From Rothia sp. P100 (GTDB lineage: Bacteria; Actinomycetota; Actinomycetes; Actinomycetales; Micrococcaceae), in assembly GCF_023712425.1 (NCBI RefSeq), contig NZ_JAMAYG010000001.1, positions 558,001-622,000 on the forward strand: 64,000 bases of DNA. Direction: 5' to 3'. Shown here piece after piece: positions 18,954 through 27,814 of the stretch. Within the stretch, counting starts at the first letter, position 1. Every line of letters begins with the position of its first letter. A program made the translations under genes and the position numbers. A model generated the notes under the pieces. The model was given only the letters and a program-made list of their open reading frames with translations. It was not told the origin of the DNA and did not search any database.

Positions 18954-19757
18954 TTAGGCGGTGGTGAATCCGTAGTCGGTCATGATTACAGAAGCCTCGT
19001 CAGAGTGCGCCAACCAGTCAGCAAAGCTCTTGGCGGCATCATTGACAGAACCGCTCTTGGTTACTGCCAGGGGGTAGGCGTTGCGTTCCAAGGCGGGTAG
19101 CTCAAGCACGGTGATGTCCTGGCCCTGCATCTTGATGGAGGCGGCATCGGTGGTGTAGATGAAGCCGGCATCTGCTTCACCGGTGGCGACCTTGGTGGAC
19201 ACATCGGTCACGTTTGCCTCTTCGGTTACGGTAGCAGGCACAATATTTTTGCCCTTTAGCTCCTGGTGAGCAAGTTTGCCACAGGGCACCTCAGCAGCGC
19301 AGAGGGCGGTGATGACTCCCTGGCGGGTGAGATCATCCAGAGCGCTGATGTCTGCAGGGTTACCGTGAGCAGTGGCAAGGACCAGAGCGTTGGTGGCGAT
19401 GACTTCGGTGCTGACCCCCTTCAGTTCCTCGGTCTTCTCGATGGCGCCGCTCATGGTGGGAGCATCAGCGGTAATCAGCATATCGGGGGTGGCACCTTCT
19501 TGAATCTGCTGTACCAGCTTGGAGGAACCGGCAAAGTTAAAGATGATATCAACCCCGGGGTTGGCGTTCTCATAGGTGGCTTCAAGATCGGCACCGGCGT
19601 TGTTGAGGGAGGCCGCGGCAAAAACCTCTACCGTCGCGCTCTGCTGTGCGCCGGCACCCTGGTCCGCTGAGCTGTTGCAGGCTGAAAGTCCCAGTACGGT
19701 GACGGCGACAGCGCCGGCGAGCAGACGCGAATTTTTGAGCAGGGCGGAGGTTTCGAT
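18954..19757 (-). CDS. modA: Molybdate-binding lipoprotein ModA, apparent ATC start
   Basis: Extracellular solute-binding lipoprotein that captures molybdate for ModB. The frame is open and in register from 19757 to the stop, 267 residues. Its N-terminus reads as a lipoprotein signal: a lysine and an arginine, a hydrophobic core (LLAGAVAVTVLGLSAC), and a lipobox LSAC; then VEVFAAASLNNAG and FAGSSKLVQQIQEGATPDML, both typical of ModA. No ATG, GTG or TTG exists in frame upstream of the lipobox. The best-placed codon is ATC (19755-19757), seven bases after AAGGA. The first ATG (19481) would delete the signal and about a third of the protein. Either a rare non-AUG start, a damaged start, or a sequence error. 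Confidence 0.88.
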   Translation of the reverse strand: METSALLKNSRLLAGAVAVTVLGLSACNSSADQGAGAQQSATVEVFAAASLNNAGADLEATYENANPGVDIIFNFAGSSKLVQQIQEGATPDMLITADAPTMSGAIEKTEELKGVSTEVIATNALVLATAHGNPADISALDDLTRQGVITALCAAEVPCGKLAHQELKGKNIVPATVTEEANVTDVSTKVATGEADAGFIYTTDAASIKMQGQDITVLELPALERNAYPLAVTKSGSVNDAAKSFADWLAHSDEASVIMTDYGFTTA

Positions 19758-19890
19758 GGTTCTATCCTTGAAAGATTATCTTGCGCCGGAACTGGGCATC
19801 CGCGGTAGGGTGGTATGAAGTGGTGTTGCGGCACTAGTTTAGCTAGGCTTTATTTTACATTCTCAATACCAGATTTATGAAAGCGCAGGT

Positions 19891-21054
19891 ATGGCACACT
19901 TATCCAATGCTTCTACCGGGTCTGTCCCCCTGGGGGCCAGCATCCCGGTTGTTAGGCGGGGATCCTCTACTCCGGGCGCGCCCACCCGCGGAGGGTTAGC
20001 TGACCGCTGGGGCAGAGTTGCTAGTGACCTACGTATCTCACTGTTAGATAAGTGCAATCTGCGCTGTCAATACTGCATGCCCGCAGAGGGTCTAGACTGG
20101 TTGCCTCGTGCCAGCCTCATGAGTGCCGAGGAAATCTTCCGTATTGCTGATGTTGGCGTTCGGCTACTTGGCGTTGAAGAGGTACGTTTTACCGGTGGTG
20201 AGCCGCTGGTACGTGCAGATCTGGTCGATATTATTTCGCGGATCCACCGTGCCCACCCCAACCTGCCGATTTCTATGACAACCAACGGTATTGGGTTGGA
20301 AAAGAAGGTGGGTGCCCTTAAAGAAGCCGGCCTTTCCCGTATCAACGTTTCTCTCGATACCATTTGCCCTCAGACCTTTGCCGAGCTGACCCGCAGGGAC
20401 AAACTGGCGGAGGTACTGACGGGTGTGGATGCCGCAGCGGCAGCAGGCGTGCACCCCATTAAAATTAACGCTGTACTCATGCCCGGTATCAATGACAGCC
20501 AAGGTGGGGAGCTTCTAGCATGGGCTCTTGCCGGTAACTACCAGTTGCGCTTCATTGAGCAGATGCCTCTGGATGCTGACCACCAGTGGACCCGCGAGGG
20601 CACGATTACTGCCGGTGAGATTCGTGAGAAGTTGCTGGCTGACGTTGATTTGGCACCCTTTGAGAAGCCGCGGGGTTCGTCTCCAGCCCAGTTATGGAAT
20701 GTGTACCCCAAGGGCACCTTTACCGATACCCAGGCCGCGCTTGAAGGCAGCGAGACAACAGATGCACCGGCACTAGGCCAGGTGGGGATTATCGCCTCGG
20801 TGACCGAGCCTTTCTGCTCCGCTTGCACCCGCACTCGCATTACCGCAGACGGTAAGATTCGATCCTGCCTCTTCTCGCTGACAGAAACCGATTTTCTGTC
20901 AGCGCTCAGAGCCGGCATCACCGATGAGGAGTTTGCACAGATCTGGCGCGATGCCATGTGGGGCAAGCCCAAGGCTCACGGCAAAGACTCAGCCGGTTTT
21001 GAGTCAGCAGATTTTCAGCAACCCGCTCGCAGTATGAGCGCTATCGGAGGCTAA
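19891..21054 (+). CDS. moaA: GTP 3',8-cyclase MoaA (radical SAM)
   Basis: Starts molybdenum cofactor synthesis by rearranging GTP with two [4Fe-4S] clusters. The 387-residue protein has the radical-SAM triad in SLLDKCNLRCQYCMP near residue 55, EVRFTGGEPLVRADL after it, and the second cluster in CSACTRTRITADGKIRSC. It ends in SAIGG, the C-terminal GG pair of active MoaA. The N-terminal ~35 residues before the core (MAHLSNASTG...) are a low-complexity extension. It opens the plus-strand moaA-moaD-mobA-moeA run, divergent from modA with about 130 bases between. moaD starts two bases after its stop. Confidence 0.96.
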   Translation: MAHLSNASTGSVPLGASIPVVRRGSSTPGAPTRGGLADRWGRVASDLRISLLDKCNLRCQYCMPAEGLDWLPRASLMSAEEIFRIADVGVRLLGVEEVRFTGGEPLVRADLVDIISRIHRAHPNLPISMTTNGIGLEKKVGALKEAGLSRINVSLDTICPQTFAELTRRDKLAEVLTGVDAAAAAGVHPIKINAVLMPGINDSQGGELLAWALAGNYQLRFIEQMPLDADHQWTREGTITAGEIREKLLADVDLAPFEKPRGSSPAQLWNVYPKGTFTDTQAALEGSETTDAPALGQVGIIASVTEPFCSACTRTRITADGKIRSCLFSLTETDFLSALRAGITDEEFAQIWRDAMWGKPKAHGKDSAGFESADFQQPARSMSAIGG

Positions 21055-21055
21055 A

Positions 21056-21322
21056 ATGCAGATTCATTTTTTTGCAGCGGCACGCGCTGCTGCCGGTGCG
21101 GCAGAAACCCAGTGCCAGATTTCTCAGTTACCTGAACCCACGCTGGCAGCCCTGCTCGATCACCTGAGACAAACATTGACCGGCACCACCCCCTCAGGCC
21201 AGAGTCTGGCAGATATTCTGCCCCAGTGCTCTTTCTTGCTCGACGGGCAGGCTTCCCCGGCAGATGCATCGCTGGAGGACGTCCAGCGTCTTGACGTTCT
21301 GCCTCCTTTTGCCGGCGGGTAA
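21056..21322 (+). CDS. moaD: Molybdopterin synthase small subunit MoaD (sulfur carrier)
   Basis: Ubiquitin-like protein carrying the sulfur used by MoaE. The 88 residues begin IHFFAAARAAAGAAE after MQ, as in MoaD, and end LPPFAGG; the terminal Gly-Gly is the site activated by MoeZ. It is nested between moaA and mobA with gaps of one to two bases, so translation is probably coupled. Confidence 0.93.
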   Translation: MQIHFFAAARAAAGAAETQCQISQLPEPTLAALLDHLRQTLTGTTPSGQSLADILPQCSFLLDGQASPADASLEDVQRLDVLPPFAGG

Positions 21323-21324
21323 AC

Positions 21325-21921
21325 GTGCTCGTTTTTAACGCTCTGATTGTTGCAGGTGGGCGTTCCTCCCGCTTGGGCGGTGTACCCAAAGCCCTGCTCT
21401 CCAACGGGCAACAGACCTTGCTGGCGTCCACTCTGGACGCTGCCGGTACGGCTGCTGCACGTGTGGTCGTTGGCCCCTCAGACTTACCCCTGCCATCAGG
21501 TGTGTTACTGACCCGCGAAGAGCCGGCCTTCTCTGGCCCCGCTGCCGCTATTAGCGCGGGTTTAGACGCCCTGGCACAGCATCGCGCACCCTGGACGCTC
21601 TTACTGTCGGTGGATGTTCCCGGGGTCGCAGGTGCCGTTGAACAACTGACTGAGGCGGCGACCTCAGCTACCCCCGAGACCCTGGGGTTCTGGGGGGTTG
21701 CCGATGGAACCTTCCAGCCCCTGCTGGGTATCTACCGCACCGACCAGCTGGCGCAGGCTTTTGCCGGTGATACCGCCAACGCATCAGTGCGCCGCTTTCT
21801 AGCACCCCTGTCCCCCCAGCCGGTGCAGCTCACCTCAGAGCTAACTGCCGATGTGGACACTTGGCAACAGGCCCAGGCCAGTGGCTACACCCGCGATACG
21901 TCCACCGCACCGTCCGCCTAA
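21325..21921 (+). CDS. mobA: Molybdenum cofactor guanylyltransferase MobA-type
   Basis: Adds GMP to molybdopterin to give the MGD form needed by NarG. The 198-residue protein begins ALIVAGGRSSRLGGVPKALL, the nucleotide-binding signature, followed by the metal-site region LLLSVDVPGVAG (usual form LxxD.P). The start is GTG (21325), two bases after the moaD stop. The rest of the chain is short and the C-terminus is weakly conserved. A MobA role fits the island best; other nucleotidyltransferases share the N-terminal motif. Confidence 0.88.
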   Translation: MLVFNALIVAGGRSSRLGGVPKALLSNGQQTLLASTLDAAGTAAARVVVGPSDLPLPSGVLLTREEPAFSGPAAAISAGLDALAQHRAPWTLLLSVDVPGVAGAVEQLTEAATSATPETLGFWGVADGTFQPLLGIYRTDQLAQAFAGDTANASVRRFLAPLSPQPVQLTSELTADVDTWQQAQASGYTRDTSTAPSA

Positions 21922-21945
21922 CTTCTCCCACTCTTAAGGAACCCT

Positions 21946-23178
21946 ATGCAGCATGTTTCCTGGTTCGATGCCCGCACCCTTTTGCACGCTGAAGGTAGCC
22001 TGCATGCAGCTGCCACAGAGCGGGTAGCGCTGTCTTCAGCCATCGGCAGGGTTCTAGCGGAGCCCCTGAAGAGTCCGCTACCGGTGCCCCACTATAATTC
22101 CTCTGCTATGGACGGCTATGCTCTGGCCGGCCGGGGCCCCTGGCAACTGCTTGCAAGCCAAGAATCCCAACCCGGCGAGAACGTCCACCGTAAAACCGTG
22201 CCACTTGAGGCAGGGCAGGCCACCCCTATTCTGACCGGTGGGCTCCTGCCACCCGGTGCGGACGCCGTGCTCAGGCTAGAACATGCCCGGCTGTCCAATG
22301 ACGGCGACCTGGCTATGATTGAAGCCCTCCCCCACTTCTTTGAAAGATCCCCTCACCAGCAACCAGCAGTTGGCGACGATATTCGCCGCGCCGGTGAAGA
22401 ACTAGCAGCCGGAGCCACGGTGCTAGCAGCCGGTATCCGCCTGGGTGCCCGCCATATCGGTTCACTGGCAACTCTGGGTTTCGATAGCCTGCCGGTCTAT
22501 ACCCAACCCACCGTGGCGCTAGCTTACACCGGCAACGAAATCATCACCGGTGGTCTGCCAGGCCCGGGCGAAGTACGCGACGCCTTCTCGCCCCAGTTCC
22601 CATTCATCATTGAATCTTTCGGGGCCAGAGTAACCTCTACGGTTCGTCTGCAGGACAGCGCCCCAAACTTCCACCACTGGCTGGACCACACAGCCGCCGA
22701 TATCCTCATGCTCACCGGCGGTTCCAGCACCTCAGACGTAGACTGGGTACGCCGCGTCCTAACAGAACTAGGTGCTACCTACATCTTCGAATCAGTAGCT
22801 ATCCGCCCCGGCCACCCGGCGCTCGCCGCCCTCCTACCGGACGGACGCCTGGTGTTAGGCTTGCCTGGGAACCCCCTAGCAGCCCACGTCGCCCTTTACT
22901 CTTACCTGCCCGCCGTCCTTGCCGGTATCTTCGGTCAACCACTAGCGCAGTTACCCACCGGAACCCTCACCGCAGCGGTCCCCGGTTACAGCACAAAAGA
23001 TCTGCGTCTGATACCCGTGACCATCGAGGTAACACCGGGGGGCGTCCGTCTCACTCCACAAGATAAAACCCGCTCCCACATGCTGACCGGCTTCGCTTCA
23101 GCTGATGCGCTGGCACTGCTTCCTCCTGAAGGCGCAGAGGCAGAAAAAAACTGCCAATTTTTGGGACTACCCGTCTAA
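21946..23178 (+). CDS. moeA2: MoeA-family molybdopterin molybdenumtransferase, copy 2
   Basis: A second MoeA paralogue of 410 residues, clearly divergent from copy 1. It has VPHYNSSAMDGYAL, ILTGGLLPPGADAVLRLEHA, the ITGGLPGPGEVRDAFS stretch, ILMLTGGSSTSDVDWV in place of the usual TSGG.S.GD, and LGLPGNPLAAHVAL. The serine/threonine-rich loop variant is similar to MoeA-like proteins in actinobacteria. It follows mobA by 24 bases. It might act on a different cofactor form or be a partial backup; the sequence does not say which. Confidence 0.87.
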   Translation: MQHVSWFDARTLLHAEGSLHAAATERVALSSAIGRVLAEPLKSPLPVPHYNSSAMDGYALAGRGPWQLLASQESQPGENVHRKTVPLEAGQATPILTGGLLPPGADAVLRLEHARLSNDGDLAMIEALPHFFERSPHQQPAVGDDIRRAGEELAAGATVLAAGIRLGARHIGSLATLGFDSLPVYTQPTVALAYTGNEIITGGLPGPGEVRDAFSPQFPFIIESFGARVTSTVRLQDSAPNFHHWLDHTAADILMLTGGSSTSDVDWVRRVLTELGATYIFESVAIRPGHPALAALLPDGRLVLGLPGNPLAAHVALYSYLPAVLAGIFGQPLAQLPTGTLTAAVPGYSTKDLRLIPVTIEVTPGGVRLTPQDKTRSHMLTGFASADALALLPPEGAEAEKNCQFLGLPV

Positions 23179-23267
23179 GCAGATGAAGGTGCCGCCATAC
23201 TCCCGTACGCTCTCGGCACGCCCCTATACTGAAGAAGTACATTTTTTATCTATCAGCCAAGGGACAC

Positions 23268-24278
23268 ATGTCTCAGCCCAAACTCAGTGATGTTGCTGCA
23301 CTTGCGGGGGTTTCTCCCACCACGGTGTCCCGTGTGCTCAATAACCGCGGCTACCTCTCAGAAAAAACCCGTTCCAACGTCTTCGAAGCAATGAAAACCC
23401 TGGGCTACCGGCCCAACGCGATCGCCCGTTCTTTGCAAGGCCGCAAGAGCCAGCTCATCGGTTTGGTTTTTCCTTCGGTTGCCCACCCCTTCTACGGTGA
23501 AATGGCCTACCGTCTGGAGTCCCACCTCGCGGATGCCGGCTACAAAACCATCCTTTGTAACAGTGGGGACCGACCAGAAGCTGAACAGCGCTACCTTGAC
23601 ATGCTACTAGCCAACCAGGTGGACGGCGTCATCACCGGCGCTCATTCCCAGCTGGTGGCCCAGTTCCCGCTCATGGGTGCACCCCTGGTCACCATCGATC
23701 GTGCTGAAACGGGCAAGGCTCCTAACGTGCGCTGCGATAACTACGACGGCGGTTACCGGGCTACTTCTCTACTGCTAGAACGCGGTGCGAAAGAGCCGGT
23801 ACACATCACTTCAACTGCGTCTGAGGTTAACCTGCGACTGCGAGGCTACCGTGATGCCCTGGCTGAACACGGCATTACAGGCCGCACTCTCGAACTGGGG
23901 TTTGATACTCCCCACGCCCACAAAATGGAAATGATTGCCAGCTATCTCGACCAATACCCCACCCTCGATGCGGTCTTTGCGTCTAACGATATATACGCGG
24001 CAATGGTACTCAGCTGTGCCCAGAGGCTGGGCCTAGAAGTTCCCACGGACCTACAGGTGATTGGTTTTGACGGGGCTCCTTATACCCGCGCTATGCTCCC
24101 CCATCTAGCCACCGTGATGCAACCTATCGATGAGATTGCCCAGCGCGCAGTTGCGCGCCTACTCCACGCTATTGCAGGGAAGGAGGATGATCTGGACGGG
24201 GCTGACGTCCTACCGGTCAACGTATACGAGGGGAGCACACTGCGCCAGAAACAGCCCGACCGGGTCTCTTTAGACTAG
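23268..24278 (+). CDS. LacI-family transcriptional regulator, probably of sucrose use
   Basis: A 336-residue repressor-type protein. The N-terminal helix-turn-helix is SDVAALAGVSPTTVSRVLNN; the remainder is a periplasmic-binding-like sugar domain (LIGLVFPSVAHPFYGEM, DGVITGAHS, VIGFDGAPYTRAMLPHLATV). ATG at 23268 follows AAGGGACAC. Two LacI-type operators sharing TGTCAAACGATTG lie before the PTS permease and the sucrose hydrolase 3-6 kb away. It is the only LacI-family gene in the window, so I infer it controls them. No matching site was seen before its own gene. Confidence 0.9.
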   Translation: MSQPKLSDVAALAGVSPTTVSRVLNNRGYLSEKTRSNVFEAMKTLGYRPNAIARSLQGRKSQLIGLVFPSVAHPFYGEMAYRLESHLADAGYKTILCNSGDRPEAEQRYLDMLLANQVDGVITGAHSQLVAQFPLMGAPLVTIDRAETGKAPNVRCDNYDGGYRATSLLLERGAKEPVHITSTASEVNLRLRGYRDALAEHGITGRTLELGFDTPHAHKMEMIASYLDQYPTLDAVFASNDIYAAMVLSCAQRLGLEVPTDLQVIGFDGAPYTRAMLPHLATVMQPIDEIAQRAVARLLHAIAGKEDDLDGADVLPVNVYEGSTLRQKQPDRVSLD

Positions 24279-24282
24279 CTTT

Positions 24283-24927
24283 CTAGCGCCCGGCAAGGTT
24301 ATTTTTGGAGACCTGGGTGACCGGCGCCGGGTGCAACATCCCCAGAACCGGCTTACCACTCTTGAAGCGGAAGAGCTCCACAAAACCGTGCTGGGCGTAA
24401 AGTTTGGCGCTGCGATAAGTGGATGCTTCTAGGTAGGCAGGTAGCTCACCCAGCTGAGAGCGGCGGAAATCGAGCAAATGAGAACCGATGGAGTGCCCAC
24501 GAGCGTCCTCATGCACACCGATGGTGTAAAGGAGCCAGTGAGGGAACTTGGGCCGCGCGGCGAGAAGTTTTAAATCGACAATAGCGGCTCGTAGTAGACC
24601 CGGCCCTAGAATCTTTGCATATTCGGGCAGTGACCTGATCTCATCCATCAAGCCGCCTTTCTGCCCCTCCGCAGAGAGCCAGAGAGCTGCGCCCAAGATC
24701 TTGCCTTCCTCGGTCACTGCCACATCAATGGTGCCCTTAGGGCCATAGGTGTGATGGATTTGGAAGCCGAAGAGGTCCCGCACCTTCTGGCTTTTGCCAC
24801 CACCTCCCATGACGTTGTTCATCACCGGGTCATGCTCAAAAGCACTCGTGAGAGCGTCGATGACGCCTGGCCAGTCATCTTCGGTTGCCTGACGGACGGT
24901 AAAGGTATAGCGGTTTTCTTCTGCCAT
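24283..24927 (-). CDS. GNAT-family N-acetyltransferase
   Basis: A 214-residue acetyltransferase. The acetyl-CoA site is seen as IGVHEDARGHSIGSHLLDF (usual form VxPxxRGxGxGxxLL), followed by YLEASTYRSAKLYAQHGF, a typical beta-bulge/helix ending of GNAT proteins. Substrate unknown. It lies convergent to the LacI-type regulator, four bases from its stop, and is a single gene on the minus strand behind the terminator of the PTS permease. Confidence 0.88.
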   Translation of the reverse strand: MAEENRYTFTVRQATEDDWPGVIDALTSAFEHDPVMNNVMGGGGKSQKVRDLFGFQIHHTYGPKGTIDVAVTEEGKILGAALWLSAEGQKGGLMDEIRSLPEYAKILGPGLLRAAIVDLKLLAARPKFPHWLLYTIGVHEDARGHSIGSHLLDFRRSQLGELPAYLEASTYRSAKLYAQHGFVELFRFKSGKPVLGMLHPAPVTQVSKNNLAGR

Positions 24928-25014
24928 GGTTCTTTCCTCTGGTTCTCAAGGTGCACGTAATCCTGTAAATATTTCTAATTATCCACCGAGAGACCGTGCT
25001 AGGGGCATGACGCG

Positions 25015-25059
25015 CAAAAAACAAACTGGGCCCGGCTTGTAGTACAGCCGGGCCCAGTT
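25015..25059 (-). terminator. Terminator after the sucrose PTS permease
   Basis: AACTGGGCCCGGCT (25024-25037) pairs perfectly with AGCCGGGCCCAGTT (25046-25059) and the minus strand continues TTGTTTTTT. Confidence 0.92.
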
Positions 25060-25094
25060 CTTTACCGGTAAATAAGTAATTCTGGCGGTGAAAT

Positions 25095-27041
25095 CTAGGA
25101 GGCAGGAACCCGCTTGGGGGCAGTTACTGCGACCAAAATGTCATCTAATACAACAGTGCTACTGGGAGCAACCGCCAGTTCTACTGAACCAATAGACTTC
25201 TTGGCATTGGTAATGACCAAAGGAGTCGTCAGAGGGTAACCTGCAGCGGCGATGGCGTCCATGTCGAACTCCACCAGCACATCCCCGCGCTTGACCTCAG
25301 CACCCTTTTCTACCTTGGGGGTAAAGAACTTGCCGTCGAGCTCCACGGTATCAAAGCCGATATGCATGAGCAGTTCAACGCCCTGTTCAGTGCGCATACC
25401 GATAGCGTGACCGGTGGGGAAAGCGACAGTAACTGTACCGTCTGCAGGTGCGTAGAGCTTGCCTTCAGTGGGCTCAACAGCTACGCCGGGCCCTAGCGCG
25501 CCAGAGGCAAAGGTCTGGTCAGAGACAGAGGCCAGGGGCAGGGCAGATCCCTTCATATGGGAGGTCAGCTCGTAACCGGGGGTGCTACTCGCAAGCACAG
25601 GAGCGGCGGTGGTATCAACGGTAGCCTTAGCAGCTACCCGCTTGCCGTAGATGAAGGTGGCAGCGGTTGCCAGAACGGTTGAAACTGCTACGGCCAGGAA
25701 GAAGCCAGGCCAGCCAGCACCATACTGAGTACCGATGGAAACAAAGCCAATCCAACCAGCAGCGCCGGGAGCCACCGCTTTAACACCCAGCAAGGCGATG
25801 ATAGTTGAGCCAATTGCAGAAGAAACCATCGCGATGTAGAAGGGCCAGCGCAAACGCAGGTTAATGCCGAAGATAGCAGGTTCGGTAATACCCAAGAATG
25901 CTGAAGGCGCTGAGGCGCCTGCGATACCTTTGAGCTTTTCATCGCGAGTTGAAAGGTAAACGCCCAGTGCTGCACCGCCCTGGGCTACGTTAGCAACTGC
26001 AGCAGTCGCGAAGATAAAGGAGCCGCCGTTATCGAAGAGCATGAGCTCGATGGGCGGGAAGGACTGGTGCAGGCCGGTAATCACGATAGGTGAGTAAATA
26101 AGACCAAAGAGGAAACCGCCAACAGGGCCAGCGGTAGTGTACAGCCAGTTGATGCCGTCACCCAGCATAGTACCGGCTTTGAACATCACGGGACCAACAG
26201 CTAGGAAGGTAATAAAGCCGGTGATGAGCAAGGTGAGAGTGGGGGTAAAGATAAAGTCGATAACGCCCTTGAGAATCTTGTGGAAGAACTTCTCGACGTT
26301 AGCAAGAATGTACGCTACGAAAAGAATAGGAAGAACGGTGCCCTGGTAGCCTGCTTGTTGCACCTGGAGGCCGAAAACATCCCAGTAGGTCATGGTGCCA
26401 TTTTCGAGGGCAGCGGCCACGTTGTAACCGTTGACCAGGGATGGGAAGACCATGGCTGCTCCCATGGTGAGGCCCAGGTAGGGGTTACCGCCAAAGACCT
26501 TGGTAGCCGAGTAGCCTACCAGCACAGGCAGGAAGGCGAAAGCCGCTGCCGAAAGTAGGTTAACGATTTCTGCGAAGCCAGCCCAAGAGGGGAACTGTTC
26601 AACCAGAGGAGCTGCGCCTTCACCCCAGAAGAGATCCTTTGAGGTTAACACGTTGTTCAGCGCCATGAGCATACCCGCGCCTACCAGCACGGGGATGATG
26701 GGCAAGAAGATATCGGAGACGGTTTTGAGGAAACGGGTGCCCAGGTTACCCTTAGACGCCGCCACGCTCTTAAGCTCATCCTTGGATGCCTGCTTCATCC
26801 CCTTGTTTACAAGGTGCTTATAGACCTCATTGACGTCGCCGGGGCCCACAATGATTTGGAACTGGCCAGCGTTTTGGAAGGTGCCCTTAATATCGTCATC
26901 GTTATCCAACGCAGTTTGATTGATTGCTTTAGGGTCTTTGAGCACGAGGCGCAGGCGGGTGGCGCAGTGGGCGCCTGCCTGGATGTTATGAACGCCGCCG
27001 ACGTTGGCCAGCACGCGTTCAGCCACGGATTGATGATCCAT
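25095..27041 (-). CDS. scrA: PTS sucrose-type permease, EIIBCA fusion
   Basis: Transports and phosphorylates sugar in one step. The 648 residues are EIIB (about 1-90, phosphocysteine C26 in [12 protein letters not shown]), EIIC (about 105-460, with [18 protein letters not shown]) and EIIA (about 500-640, phosphohistidine in [17 protein letters not shown]). The domain order is that of the sucrose/trehalose group. Sucrose is inferred from the neighbouring GH32 hydrolase. A LacI-type operator lies about 70 bases upstream (27111-27128). The EIIA part is very like the separate EIIA gene next door, even across the linker ([13 protein letters not shown]). Confidence 0.92.
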   Translation of the reverse strand: MDHQSVAERVLANVGGVHNIQAGAHCATRLRLVLKDPKAINQTALDNDDDIKGTFQNAGQFQIIVGPGDVNEVYKHLVNKGMKQASKDELKSVAASKGNLGTRFLKTVSDIFLPIIPVLVGAGMLMALNNVLTSKDLFWGEGAAPLVEQFPSWAGFAEIVNLLSAAAFAFLPVLVGYSATKVFGGNPYLGLTMGAAMVFPSLVNGYNVAAALENGTMTYWDVFGLQVQQAGYQGTVLPILFVAYILANVEKFFHKILKGVIDFIFTPTLTLLITGFITFLAVGPVMFKAGTMLGDGINWLYTTAGPVGGFLFGLIYSPIVITGLHQSFPPIELMLFDNGGSFIFATAAVANVAQGGAALGVYLSTRDEKLKGIAGASAPSAFLGITEPAIFGINLRLRWPFYIAMVSSAIGSTIIALLGVKAVAPGAAGWIGFVSIGTQYGAGWPGFFLAVAVSTVLATAATFIYGKRVAAKATVDTTAAPVLASSTPGYELTSHMKGSALPLASVSDQTFASGALGPGVAVEPTEGKLYAPADGTVTVAFPTGHAIGMRTEQGVELLMHIGFDTVELDGKFFTPKVEKGAEVKRGDVLVEFDMDAIAAAGYPLTTPLVITNAKKSIGSVELAVAPSSTVVLDDILVAVTAPKRVPAS

Positions 27042-27110
27042 GCCGTCTCCTTGGTGTATGAGCCACCGAGGTCAACCTGGTGGCAGGTGTGGTGATGTGA
27101 GCCAGATAAT

Positions 27111-27128
27111 ATGCCAATCGTTTGACAT
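27111..27128. promoter_or_regulatory. LacI-type operator before the PTS permease
   Basis: ATGCCAATCGTTTGACAT; its reverse complement ATGTCAAACGATTGGCAT has two half-sites agreeing at seven of nine positions around a central CG, the LacI/GalR form. It matches the site at 29498-29515 at 14 of 18 positions. Confidence 0.8.
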
Positions 27129-27171
27129 ACTAGCATCTTTAGCGCGGTTCAGGCAGTGTTATGACAGAAAC

Positions 27172-27215
27172 GAAAAAGCGCCGCTCCCTTCTATTTCTGA
27201 GAAGGGTGCGGCGCT
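27172..27215 (-). terminator. Terminator after the EIIA gene
   Basis: AAGCGCCGC, a T bulge, then CCCTTCT pairs with AGAAGGG and GCGGCGCTT (27177-27215). On the minus strand the stem is followed by TTTCGTTTC. Confidence 0.9.
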
Positions 27216-27253
27216 TATGTGCAGGTTATATATCCCTATAACTAGTGATGGGG

Positions 27254-27814
27254 TTATCCCTTAGGTTCTACGGCGAGGAAAGCATCGCCTGCGGCTACCT
27301 GGCTGCCCACGTTGAGCGCCTGCACCGATGAGATGGCGGCCTTAGCGTTGGTAATAACCAGCGGGGTGGTAACAGGGTATCCCGCTGTCTTGACCTCTTC
27401 TAAGTCAAACTCCACCAGCACGTCTCCACGCTTGACGGTGGCTCCCTTTTCAACCTTAGCGTTGAAGAACTTACCATCGAGCTCAACGGTGTCAAAGCCT
27501 ACGTGAATCAAGATTTCTAGACCGTCAGTGGTACGGATGCCGAAGGCGTGACCGGTGGGGAAAGCGACCGTTACAATGCCATCGGCAGGTGCTACTACGG
27601 TGCCGCTGACCGGTTCGATTGCCGCACCGGGGCCCAAGGCACCGGAAGCAAACATCTGGTCAGATACGCCCGACAGCTCTACCACGGTGCCTCCCAGGGG
27701 AGCACTGAGATCATTAGGAGCTACGGTCTGCACCGCAGGGGTTTCAGCCGGTAGTACTGGCGCAGGCTCTGCCTGCTCGTTACCGCCAAAGAGTTTTTTG
27801 AAAAAGCCTGCCAC
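27254..27814 (-). CDS. crr: PTS glucose-type EIIA protein (Crr-like)
   Basis: Soluble phosphocarrier EIIA, 186 residues from the GTG at 27814, where GAGG lies six bases upstream; the ATG 12 bases earlier has no ribosome site. After a linker rich in alanine and proline it matches the EIIA domain of the PTS permease closely: [37 protein letters not shown], the phosphohistidine in [17 protein letters not shown], and [18 protein letters not shown]. It may serve other EIICB permeases or act as a regulator. No LacI-type operator was seen upstream, unlike scrA and scrB. Confidence 0.92.
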   Translation of the reverse strand: MAGFFKKLFGGNEQAEPAPVLPAETPAVQTVAPNDLSAPLGGTVVELSGVSDQMFASGALGPGAAIEPVSGTVVAPADGIVTVAFPTGHAFGIRTTDGLEILIHVGFDTVELDGKFFNAKVEKGATVKRGDVLVEFDLEEVKTAGYPVTTPLVITNAKAAISSVQALNVGSQVAAGDAFLAVEPKG

